From JACOMY01 sp046233115 (GTDB taxonomy: Bacteria > Pseudomonadota > Alphaproteobacteria > Kiloniellales > JACOMY01): a stretch of 64,000 bases of DNA. Of this stretch, positions 30,222-38,108 are shown piece by piece. How positions within the stretch are numbered: the first letter of the stretch is position 1; every line of letters starts with the position of its first letter. The stretch spans positions 248,001 through 312,000 of the forward strand of contig JBJXHM010000006.1 in the NCBI GenBank assembly GCA_046233115.1, given 5' to 3'. The position numbers were made by a program, and so were the translations under genes. A model generated the notes under the pieces. The model ran no database searches and had not been told where the DNA came from. It saw nothing but the letters and a program-made list of their open reading frames with translations.

Positions 30222-31658
30222 CTAGCGCACGTTCTCGGGCGAAGATGTGATAGGCGCTTTGGGAAGGGCTGCCAAGCGCCAGGCGGCCAGGAGGCCCAAA
30301 AGGGCAAAGGGGACAAAGGTTAGGAAGAGACCTTTAATCAAGGACGATAGTTCTGCTGCGCTCTCGGCTACCTCTAGTCCCTGTGCATTGGCAGCGATTC
30401 CCGCGACCGCGGCGCCGATGGAATAACCCAGCATCTGCATGGTCGCCACCGCGCCGGCCGCCAAGTCGCGTTCAGCGTCGGGTGCGGAGGTCACCACGCG
30501 GCGCGTGATGAAGGCATAGGCCATACCAAAGCCGGCCCCCTGCATGGCAACGCAAGGCAGGACGAGCCAGGCCGAGCCGGCCGGCAGCAGAAACGCGATT
30601 CCAACCAGACCACAGAGGATGGTGACGGCGCCCAGGCGCAGGCAGTGCGGTTCTCCTCCCGGCCCTACCCGGCCGATGGCGAGCGCCGCCAAGGTCCAGG
30701 CCACGGATTCGATCGCCACGAACAGGCCGGAGGTCAGCGCGTTCAAACCGTAGAGCTGCTGCAACAGCAGTGGCCCGTAGATGAGAAACCCGATGGTGGC
30801 AACCGAGAACAGCAGGGCCATGGCCAGGCCGTCCCGCACCCCGCGGCTAACCGAGAGGGCCCGTTGCGGCAGCAGACCGGTGACGGCTCGCCGGTCGATC
30901 CAGAGGAAGAGCGCGAGCAGCCCAATTCCGACTGCAATCAACAGCCCACCCAACCAGACCTCGGAAACCAAGCCTGCCGTGGCGACCGACAAGACGCCGG
31001 CAATCAGCACGAAAAGTGAAAGCCAGGGCACCCAGACGGCCCCGACCGAAACCGATCCCCGATCGCCCCGGGCCAGGAGCCAGGGCGCGGCCGCGGCGAC
31101 CAGCAGCCCCTTGGCGGCGAAGACTAGAAAGGCACCGCGCCACCAACCGACCTCGGCGAAGAGGCCGCCGACCAAGGGGCCGGCCAGCGCGGCCACGCCC
31201 CAGACCGCGGAGACCAGGCCGAACAGCGGGATCCAGTTGCGCTCGGGAAAGCCGCGGGTGACGGCCACGTGGCTCAGCGCCGTCAGCGCGCCGCCACCGA
31301 GCCCCTGCAGCACCCGCCCGGCCAGCAGCCAGCCCATGTCAGGGGCGAAGCCCGACGCCAGGCAGCCCAGTCCGAAGATCCCGGCGAAGACCGCCAGGGA
31401 GCGACCGATCCCCAGCCGCAGCGAGGCCAGGCCGGTCAGAGCGCCGGCCACGATCGAGCCGAGCTCGTAGAGCGCGAAGGCCCAGGGCGTCCAGGCAATG
31501 CCACCCAGTTCCTCGACCACGGAGGGCATCACCGTAGCCACCACCAGGCTGTCCGCGGCGTGCAGCCAGATGCCCCCCAGCACCAGCAGGAAGAGTGCCC
31601 AACGCCCCTCCCCCAGGATCTCGCGCCAAGGATCGCGCGCTTGCTTCCGGCTTGCCAT
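30222..31658 (-). CDS. MFS transporter (drug-exporter-like)
   Basis: 478-residue major facilitator with about 14 hydrophobic segments, closest in look to the DHA2 drug:H+ antiporters. Seen: LVVATVMPSVVEELGG after helix 1, and the GRVLQGLGGGAL motif C-like region. The ATG at 31658 follows GGGAGG. It is divergent from a SufR-like regulator with a palindromic site in between, which suggests direct repression and inducible export. Confidence 0.88.
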   Translation of the reverse strand: MASRKQARDPWREILGEGRWALFLLVLGGIWLHAADSLVVATVMPSVVEELGGIAWTPWAFALYELGSIVAGALTGLASLRLGIGRSLAVFAGIFGLGCLASGFAPDMGWLLAGRVLQGLGGGALTALSHVAVTRGFPERNWIPLFGLVSAVWGVAALAGPLVGGLFAEVGWWRGAFLVFAAKGLLVAAAAPWLLARGDRGSVSVGAVWVPWLSLFVLIAGVLSVATAGLVSEVWLGGLLIAVGIGLLALFLWIDRRAVTGLLPQRALSVSRGVRDGLAMALLFSVATIGFLIYGPLLLQQLYGLNALTSGLFVAIESVAWTLAALAIGRVGPGGEPHCLRLGAVTILCGLVGIAFLLPAGSAWLVLPCVAMQGAGFGMAYAFITRRVVTSAPDAERDLAAGAVATMQMLGYSIGAAVAGIAANAQGLEVAESAAELSSLIKGLFLTFVPFALLGLLAAWRLAALPKAPITSSPENVR

Positions 31659-31700
31659 CGGACCTCCCGCCCCACTGCCGTCACCAACGGCAGTAGGATA

Positions 31701-31720
31701 TAGAAACTTTTTTGTTTCTA
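31701..31720. promoter_or_regulatory. Inverted-repeat operator of the MFS/regulator pair
   Basis: TAGAAAC-N6-GTTTCTA, a perfect 7-bp inverted repeat with a T6 spacer, lies between the divergent MFS gene and the SufR-like regulator. Its geometry matches the CAAC-N6-GTTG site known for SufR. It is likely the regulator's binding site. Confidence 0.65.
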
Positions 31721-31822
31721 AATCACGAACGCGAAGAGCTTGCAATGAAAAAGACAAGCAATATCTTTCAAAACCAGGCCGGACGTTGAACCGTCCGCCG
31801 CAAGCTGTGACGAGGATGGGCC

Positions 31823-32449
31823 ATGGCGCTCAGCGACGCCGACATTCTGAAGACGATCAAGCTCTCCGGCCCGATGACGACCGCCCAGTTGCGCGAGCGC
31901 CTGGGCATCACCCAGCAGGGCGCGCGGCAGCGGCTGGCGCTGCTGGCCGAGGCCGGGCTGCTGCGGCAGGAGAGCGAGAAGACGGGCGTGGGGCGGCCCA
32001 GCGCCTGCTGGTCGCTGACCGCGCGCGGCCACGCCCGCTTCCCCGACGGCCATGCGGAGCTCACCGCCCACCTGATCGGCGACGTCGGTGCGCTCTTCGG
32101 TCCGGAGGGCCTGGAGCGGCTGATCGCGCGGCGAGAAGAAGCCCAGGCTGCACGCTACCGCCTGGCCCTGCAGGACTGCCGCAGCCTGGACGCACGGCTC
32201 GACCGCCTGACCGAGCTGCGCCGGGCCGAGGGCTACATGGCGGAGCTGGAGCGAGCGGAGGACGGCAGCTTCCTGCTGACCGAGCACCACTGCCCGATCT
32301 GCGCCGCGGCAACGGCCTGCCAGGGCTTCTGCCGCTCCGAGCTGCAGCTCTTCCGGAACCTGCTTGGGCCCGACGTCCGGGTGGACCGCAGCAAGCACCT
32401 GCTCTCCGGCGACCAGCGCTGTGCTTACCGCATCGCTCCGGCAAGCTGA
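31823..32449 (+). CDS. SufR-like Fe-S transcriptional regulator (COG2345)
   Basis: 208-residue winged-helix regulator. The N-terminal DNA-binding part reads MTTAQLRERLGITQQGARQRL, then the wing with GVGRPSACW. The C-terminal domain has a cysteine cluster CPICAAATACQGFC followed by a last cysteine in GDQRCAY, the layout of SufR-type proteins that bind an iron-sulfur cluster. Unlike SufR it adjoins an MFS exporter, not suf genes. It probably senses redox or iron-sulfur status or a reactive compound exported by its neighbour; this is inference. Confidence 0.82.
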   Translation: MALSDADILKTIKLSGPMTTAQLRERLGITQQGARQRLALLAEAGLLRQESEKTGVGRPSACWSLTARGHARFPDGHAELTAHLIGDVGALFGPEGLERLIARREEAQAARYRLALQDCRSLDARLDRLTELRRAEGYMAELERAEDGSFLLTEHHCPICAAATACQGFCRSELQLFRNLLGPDVRVDRSKHLLSGDQRCAYRIAPAS

Positions 32450-32556
32450 CCGCGCGGACTCGCCGGTTTCCCGACTCTCGCTTTCCGGCTAGGTAGAGTC
32501 GTCGTCGGCCGGGCCGATGGCGTTTCCGAGGGGACACGGCGGGGGGAAGTCGGGCC

Positions 32557-33150
32557 ATGCGCCTGCGGCAAGAGGGGAAATCGGGACGACTGCGGTCGCG
32601 TCTGTTGGCACCGTTCGCCCTTGCGGCCGCGCTGGCCGCCTGCAGCCCGCTGCAGTCCCTCGTCCGCCCCACGATCGACGCCGATCTGGAAGCCTACCGC
32701 TCAGAGCTCAACGCCTTCGTCGCGCTGATGGAACGACGCCAGGGCGCGGCCCGCGGCAGCTATGCCGTGAACCGCTCGGGCTACGAGGCGCTGAACGACA
32801 CGCTGAGCCCGATGATCGCGCGCGCCCGCGAGGATGCCGGGGGCACCGGCTGCAGCCTGCGCCCGACCCTGAGAGCGAAGCTGACCCCGATCCTCGACGC
32901 GGAGACGCTGCGGACGATCCAGCGACCGCAAGGCGACACCAAGGGCGGCAGCACCAGCGGCTGCACCCTCCGCCTGCTGGACTTGCAGCGTGCGGAGCTG
33001 GCCCAGCTTGCCGCCCTGCACGAGGCCGGCGGCGCCTCCGGCCTCTCCACCGCCGGCGGCGAGGCCCTGCTCGCAACGATGAACCGCGGCCTCGACGCCA
33101 CCCTGATTGTCGCCCACGCGGCGCGGCAGGAGCAGCCGCCCCTCTTCTGA
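32557..33150 (+). CDS. Putative lipoprotein
   Basis: 197-residue protein of unrecognised family. Signal peptide with lipobox LAAC, C29 as lipid site. The mature chain is mostly helical and contains two further cysteines (in GGTGCSLRP and TSGCTLRL) that could pair in the periplasm. It is separated by 6 bases from the convergent HxlR gene. No conserved context suggests a role. Confidence 0.72.
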   Translation: MRLRQEGKSGRLRSRLLAPFALAAALAACSPLQSLVRPTIDADLEAYRSELNAFVALMERRQGAARGSYAVNRSGYEALNDTLSPMIARAREDAGGTGCSLRPTLRAKLTPILDAETLRTIQRPQGDTKGGSTSGCTLRLLDLQRAELAQLAALHEAGGASGLSTAGGEALLATMNRGLDATLIVAHAARQEQPPLF

Positions 33151-33155
33151 CCGCC

Positions 33156-33500
33156 CTACCCCGGCTTGCCCATCGCGTGGGCATCGCCCCAGGCCTTCAG
33201 CGCCATGATCACCGGCTCTAGGCTGCGCCCGCGGTCGGTCAAGCTGTACTCCACCTTGGGCGGGACCTGGGGGTAGACCTTGCGGGCGATGAAGCCGTCG
33301 GCCTCCAGTTCGCGGAGCTGGTTGGTCAGCATGCGCTGGGTGCAGTTGGCCAGCCGCCGCCGCAGCTCGTTGAAACGCAAGGTGCCCTCGAAGAGGTGAT
33401 AGAGCACCACGCCCTTCCACTTGCCGTCGATCAACTGCAGGGTGGCCTCGACCGCGCAGCCGGGGCTGCAGTCCAGGCTCTTGTGGCGGGTGCGGGCCAT
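33156..33500 (-). CDS. HxlR-family transcriptional regulator
   Basis: 114-residue HxlR-type winged-helix regulator: C-type N-terminus SLDCSPGCAVEATLQLIDGKW, then LRFNELRRRL, the recognition helix region QRMLTNQLRELE and the wing PKVEYSLTDRG. Two N-terminal cysteines (in DCSPGC) match the redox or aldehyde-sensing cysteine position of HxlR proteins such as HypR/YodB. The ATG at 33500 gives the family length; upstream are direct repeats that fit an operator. Divergent from a quinone-reductase-like gene, its likely target. Confidence 0.9.
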   Translation of the reverse strand: MARTRHKSLDCSPGCAVEATLQLIDGKWKGVVLYHLFEGTLRFNELRRRLANCTQRMLTNQLRELEADGFIARKVYPQVPPKVEYSLTDRGRSLEPVIMALKAWGDAHAMGKPG

Positions 33501-33510
33501 CACGGTATCC

Positions 33511-33541
33511 TTTTCGACACTAAGGATGTTTTTCGACACTA
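33511..33541. promoter_or_regulatory. Direct-repeat operator upstream of hxlR-type gene
   Basis: The 12-base unit TTTTCGACACTA occurs at 33511-33522 and 33530-33541, 19 bases apart, directly before the regulator start. A spacing near two helix turns suits binding of two dimers on one DNA face. Confidence 0.6.
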
Positions 33542-33727
33542 GGTGCCTTCCTTGTGCATTCTTGCGCTCTCGGCCGATAGCGAGCAAGTCTGAGGCAGAA
33601 CGACAAACCTAGGCCATCGTCGCCTCGCACCAGCTCGGCGAAGATGGCCTAGACCGTGGATTAAACCAGCAAATCGTCGTCGCAGGTGATTCCACCTGCT
33701 CGGGATTTGCTCCAGGGAGCCAAACCC

Positions 33728-34738
33728 ATGCGCGCCATAGCCTTCAAGACGCCCGGCCCGATCACCGCGCCCGATGCCCTGGTCGAGATCGAGGTCCCCC
33801 GCCCCGTCGCCGCGGGACGCGACCTGCTGGTCGAGATCAAGGCGATCTCGGTCAACCCGGTCGACACCAAGGTGCGTCAGCGGCCGATGATCGACGATAA
33901 CTGGCGCATCCTCGGCTGGGACGCGGCCGGGATCGTCAGCGAGGTCGGCCCCGCGGTCACCGGCTTCCAGCCGGGCGAGGCAGTCTACTATGCCGGCGCG
34001 CTGCTGCGGCCCGGCACCAACCAGGAGTTCCACCTGGTGGACGAGCGCATCGTCGCGAAGAAGCCGGCCTCGCTCTCCTTCGCCGAGGCGGCCGCCCTGC
34101 CGCTCACCTCGATCACCGCCTGGGAGACCCTGTTCGACCGGCTGGACGTGGAGAAGCCGGTGCCGGGTGCTGCGCCCGCGATCCTGATCGTCGGTGGAGC
34201 CGGCGGCGTCGGCTCCATCGCGGTCCAGCTCGCCCGCCGTCTGACCCAGCTCACCGTCATCGCCACCGCCTCACGCCCCGAGACCCGGGAGTGGGTGCAG
34301 GCGCTGGGGGCGCACCACGTGGTCGACCACAGCAAGCCGCTGGCCAAGGAGGTCGCCGATCTCGGCATCGGCGCACCGGGCTTCGTCTTCTCCACCACCA
34401 ACACCGACAAGCACCTGGCCCAGATCGTGGAGCTGCTGGCCCCGCAGGGCCGCTTCGCCCTGATCGACGACCCCGCCAGCCTGGACGTGCTGCCCTTTAA
34501 GGCGAAGAGCCTCTCGATCCACTGGGAGCTGATGTTCACCCGCTCCCTGTTCGAGACCGCCGACATGGCAGCGCAAGGCAAGCTGCTGGCCGAGGTCGCC
34601 CGCCTGGTCGACGAGGGCAGCCTGAAGACCACCCTGGCCGAGACCTACGGGCCGATCTCGGTCGACAACCTGAAGCGCGCCCACAGCATGATCGAGAGCG
34701 GCCGCGCCAAGGGCAAGATCGTACTGGAAGGGTTCTAG
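33728..34738 (+). CDS. Zinc-independent quinone oxidoreductase-like alcohol dehydrogenase
   Basis: 336-residue medium-chain dehydrogenase of the zinc-binding-alcohol-dehydrogenase-like family (ZADH/quinone oxidoreductase). N-terminal GroES-like domain (VSVNPVDTKVRQ) and Rossmann domain with GGAGGVGSIAVQLA, an NADPH-type loop. No catalytic zinc ligands are evident. The ATG at 33728 is the first giving the conserved MRAIAF start. Divergent from the HxlR regulator: such pairs usually respond to quinones or reactive aldehydes. Confidence 0.87.
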   Translation: MRAIAFKTPGPITAPDALVEIEVPRPVAAGRDLLVEIKAISVNPVDTKVRQRPMIDDNWRILGWDAAGIVSEVGPAVTGFQPGEAVYYAGALLRPGTNQEFHLVDERIVAKKPASLSFAEAAALPLTSITAWETLFDRLDVEKPVPGAAPAILIVGGAGGVGSIAVQLARRLTQLTVIATASRPETREWVQALGAHHVVDHSKPLAKEVADLGIGAPGFVFSTTNTDKHLAQIVELLAPQGRFALIDDPASLDVLPFKAKSLSIHWELMFTRSLFETADMAAQGKLLAEVARLVDEGSLKTTLAETYGPISVDNLKRAHSMIESGRAKGKIVLEGF

Positions 34739-34753
34739 AGGGGCTCGCCCCCC

Positions 34754-37621
34754 TTACGACAGCCAGACGAAATCGGTCGCCGTCAGCAGGTTGGCGGCCG
34801 AGACGCCGTTCACCAGGAAGTTGATGTCGGCCGTGCCGTCGCCGTCCTGATCGACCTGCACCTGGCGGGAACCGTCGAAGCGCGCCTCGGAGTTACCCCC
34901 GCCGGAGAAGGCTGCACCTCCGATGTAGGCGAAGCTGCCGACCTCCAGACCGGTGGCGAAGACCAGCTTGTCCTCGCCGTTGGCAGCGTTCGCCAAGACG
35001 CCGTCGAAGTCGCGCACCACCGGCCCACCGGACCCGCCGGCCCCGAGTGCCTCGCCGTTGAAGCGGAAATTGTCGGCGCCGGAGCCACCGAAGGCCGCGT
35101 CACCGCTCTGCATCAAGATGGTGTCGGCGCCGCTCTCACCCTCCATGCGATCTCCGCCGGCGCCACCGAAGAGGAGGTCATCACCGGCACCGGCTTCGAT
35201 CGAATCATCGCCGCCAAGGCCGCGCAGGACGTTGTCGCCCGTGTTGCCCTGGATGGTGTTGTCCAGGCTGTTGCCGGTGCCGTCGATGTTGCCGAACTGG
35301 CCCTGCATGCGCAGGTTCTCGATGAAGGCCGTGGCCGTGCCATCCGGCAGGGTGAAGTCGGTCTCGGCACGCACCAGATCGGTGCCTTCGCCGGCCAGGT
35401 CCTGCACCAGGTCCGTCGCCGTATCCACCACGAAGGTGTCGTTACCCAGGCCGCCGACGGCGGTGTCGCCGGCGGAGCGGCCGTTCAGGATGTCGTCGCC
35501 GCTCATGCCGAACAGCTGGTTGGCGGCGGAGTTGCCGACCAGGGTGTTGGCGCGGGAGTTGCCGACCAGGCTGGCCTCGCCGGCCACCTCGTTGATGTTG
35601 GCCCGCTCGACATAGCCGAAGGTCCCTCCGGCCAAGGTGTAGGCCTCGGCATCGGAGCGGAGCACGTCCTCGGCCCCGCCGGCCGCGGTCTCGCGCACCA
35701 CGTCGGCCGCGGTGTCGACGATGAAGGTGTCCTTGGCGACGCCGCCGGTGGCCGTATCGACGCCGGAACCGCCGTTCAGGCGGTCCGATCCGATCCCGGC
35801 ATAGAGCGTGTCGCTGCCCGACCCGCCACCCAGGCGATCGTTGCCGTCGCCGCCGTACATGAGGTCGTCGCCCTCGTCGCCGAAGAGGGTATCGACGCCG
35901 GTTCCCCCGCTCATGGTGTCGTTGCCGTCCTGGCCGCGGACGATGTCGTTGCCGCTATCGCCATAGATACGGTCGTTGCCGCTGAGGCCGCGGATGTCGT
36001 CGTTTGCATCCTTGCCGTAGATCAGGTCGTCGAAGGTGAAGCCGGTGAGCGAGTTGTCGCCGTTGGCCCCGAAGATCGTCGCGCTCTCGATTCCGGTCAC
36101 GATGGCGCCGGCCGGAAGGGTCACGCCGGGCTGCAGGATCAGGGTATCTGTCCCGGAGCCGCCGTCGAAGACCTCGCCCGCACTGGTGTAGAAGTCGCTG
36201 ACCACCAGAACGTCGTCGCCGGAGCCGCCGTAGATCAGATCGAACCCCAGGCCGCCGTTCAGACCCAGGTCGTCGCCCAATCCGCCGTAGACGACGTCGT
36301 CACCGCTACCGCCGTAGAGCGAAGCATCGCTGTCGCTGCCACCATAGATGCGATCCGCGCCGCTGCCGCCATCGGCATAGCTGTCCCACCCGTTGCCACC
36401 GAAGATCAGGTCGGCGCCGGCACCGCCGAAGAGGCCTAGGTCGTTCCCTGAGCCGCCCTCGACCCTGTCGCTGCCGGAGCCGCCATAGAGAAAGGTGTCG
36501 TTTCCGCCATCGCCGCTCACCGTGTCGTCGCCCGTGTTACCGGAGAGCCGGAAGTCGTCGTCCTCACCGCCGAACAGCGAGTCGTTTCCCTCTCCCCCGA
36601 ACAGAGTACGATTGCTACCGGTCCCACTGAAAATGCCGTCATCGCCGGAACCACCGAAAAAAAGTTGGTCCGCAGCCTCACCACCGAAAAGACGATCGTC
36701 GCCACTGCCGCCGCTGAAGCCGCTATCAACGCCGTCACCGCCATAGAGCGTGTCGTTGCCCGCCTGGCCCAAGAAAAACGAATCCTCGCCGCTACCGCCG
36801 TAAATGACATCAGAGCCGCTACCGCCCGTCAGGAAGTTGTCAGCGCCCGTGCCGCCGAAGATCAGGTCACTGCCGGCGCCGCCGCTCAGCGAGGTATCGT
36901 TGCCGCTATCGCCGTAGAGCCTGTCGTCCGCTTCCTCGCCGTAAAGCCGGTCGGCTCCGCTGAGCCCGCGCATGGTGTTGACCTGGGTGGTTCCGACCAG
37001 CGTGTCCTTGCCGGACGTCCCGTAAAAATTGACGTACTCGACGGCGGTGACCTCGACGCCGCCGATCAGAGTCGCGCCGGAGAAGAGCAGAAGGGTGTCG
37101 GTCTGTTCGGCGCCGTCCAGGGTGTCGCCGACCGTGAGTTCGGCCTGGCTCTGGACGACCAGCACATCATTGTCGCTACCGCCAAACACCCTGTCTATGC
37201 CCAAGCCGCCGACGAGGAAAAAGTCGTCGGCGCGGCCGCCGTAGAGGGCGTCGTCACCGGAGCCGCCGAAGAAGTAGGACTCGTCCCCCTGGCCGCCGAA
37301 GAGCGTGTCGGCCCCACTCCCACCGTAGAACCAGTAATCCACGGCGCGGGCGCCGTAGAGGGTGTCGGAGCCGTCGTCGCCGAAGAGGAAGGAATCGTTG
37401 TTGCTGTTGCCTTCGATGATGTCGTCGCCGGCGCCGCCGAAGAGGCTGGTGTCCTCGCCGACCTGGCCCTTCAGCGTATCCTTTCCGGAGCCGCCGTAGA
37501 GCCGGTCGGCGCCGTCCTGCCCATAGAGCACATCATCGCCGCTGAGCCCGAAGATCGTATCGACGTCGTTGGTCCCGGTGATGACGTCGTTGACGCCGTT
37601 GGTGCCGTAGAGGGTTGCCAT
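34754..37621 (-). CDS. Large RTX calcium-binding protein
   Basis: 955-residue protein built from glycine- and aspartate-rich RTX repeats, expected to be secreted by a type I system and to fold on calcium. Residues 43-137 and 219-473 carry repeats that alternate 9 and 10 residues (for example GGSGADTLF then GGQGDESYFF); residues 536-625 carry regular 9-residue repeats. A non-repeat beta segment (150-215, 470-530) separates blocks. Residues about 860-955 form a C-terminal domain ending VWLS, typical of an uncleaved type I secretion signal. The ATG at 37621 gives MATLYGTNG; an in-frame ATG at 37651 is possible. No type I secretion genes are nearby. No enzymatic domain is seen. Confidence 0.87.
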   Translation of the reverse strand: MATLYGTNGVNDVITGTNDVDTIFGLSGDDVLYGQDGADRLYGGSGKDTLKGQVGEDTSLFGGAGDDIIEGNSNNDSFLFGDDGSDTLYGARAVDYWFYGGSGADTLFGGQGDESYFFGGSGDDALYGGRADDFFLVGGLGIDRVFGGSDNDVLVVQSQAELTVGDTLDGAEQTDTLLLFSGATLIGGVEVTAVEYVNFYGTSGKDTLVGTTQVNTMRGLSGADRLYGEEADDRLYGDSGNDTSLSGGAGSDLIFGGTGADNFLTGGSGSDVIYGGSGEDSFFLGQAGNDTLYGGDGVDSGFSGGSGDDRLFGGEAADQLFFGGSGDDGIFSGTGSNRTLFGGEGNDSLFGGEDDDFRLSGNTGDDTVSGDGGNDTFLYGGSGSDRVEGGSGNDLGLFGGAGADLIFGGNGWDSYADGGSGADRIYGGSDSDASLYGGSGDDVVYGGLGDDLGLNGGLGFDLIYGGSGDDVLVVSDFYTSAGEVFDGGSGTDTLILQPGVTLPAGAIVTGIESATIFGANGDNSLTGFTFDDLIYGKDANDDIRGLSGNDRIYGDSGNDIVRGQDGNDTMSGGTGVDTLFGDEGDDLMYGGDGNDRLGGGSGSDTLYAGIGSDRLNGGSGVDTATGGVAKDTFIVDTAADVVRETAAGGAEDVLRSDAEAYTLAGGTFGYVERANINEVAGEASLVGNSRANTLVGNSAANQLFGMSGDDILNGRSAGDTAVGGLGNDTFVVDTATDLVQDLAGEGTDLVRAETDFTLPDGTATAFIENLRMQGQFGNIDGTGNSLDNTIQGNTGDNVLRGLGGDDSIEAGAGDDLLFGGAGGDRMEGESGADTILMQSGDAAFGGSGADNFRFNGEALGAGGSGGPVVRDFDGVLANAANGEDKLVFATGLEVGSFAYIGGAAFSGGGNSEARFDGSRQVQVDQDGDGTADINFLVNGVSAANLLTATDFVWLS

Positions 37622-38043
37622 GCTTCCAACTCTTTCTTGTATTCGACTCATTGCCCGGGCGATATTCGCAGCGCACGCTCCGCCTGACAAAGCAACATCC
37701 TGTCATTCTGTCATTTCGATAGCTGGACGTCCATACATTACCTCCGGATCCTCGGGTCTAATGTCGGCATCGACCGCACCTATTAGGCGCAAATCAGCAC
37801 CGTTGAACGAGTAATTGGCCACTCACTCTAGCACCTTTAACGCGTCTAATGACGCTGCGCCGACCACCAAGACGCGTTTACTGAATTCGGCCGCAGCAAG
37901 AGCAAGAGAGGCCGGAGGACGTATCAGTCAGGCGATCGACCGGTGCCTTGATCGGATGAAAAAGATCATCCAATCAAGCCGGAAGATCAATCAGCAATTT
38001 CTCAGCCTGAACCGTCATTTCCATCGTGCCAGCCAACAACGAT
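37622..38043. other. Non-coding interval upstream of the RTX gene
   Basis: About 420 bases with lower GC than the flanks between the RTX start and the fhs terminator. It should hold the RTX promoter. A 76-codon TTG-started frame at 37815-38045 exists on the plus strand but has no ribosome site or recognisable sequence. I see no other structure. Confidence 0.5.
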
Positions 38044-38080
38044 AAAAAAAGCCGCTGCGGATGTCTCCATCCGCAACGGC
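38044..38080 (-). terminator. Rho-independent terminator of fhs
   Basis: A 12-bp stem (GCCGCTGCGGAT / ATCCGCAACGGC, one mismatch) with a six-base loop at 38051-38080 is preceded by seven A at 38044-38050, which reads as a T tail on the minus strand, 28 bases after the fhs stop. Confidence 0.85.
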
Positions 38081-38108
38081 TCTTTACCGTCAGATCAAGC
38101 GTAAGAGA

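Noticed and set aside
37815..38045. 76-codon TTG-started frame
   Set aside because: No ribosome site, no similarity recognised, and its end runs into the fhs terminator region.
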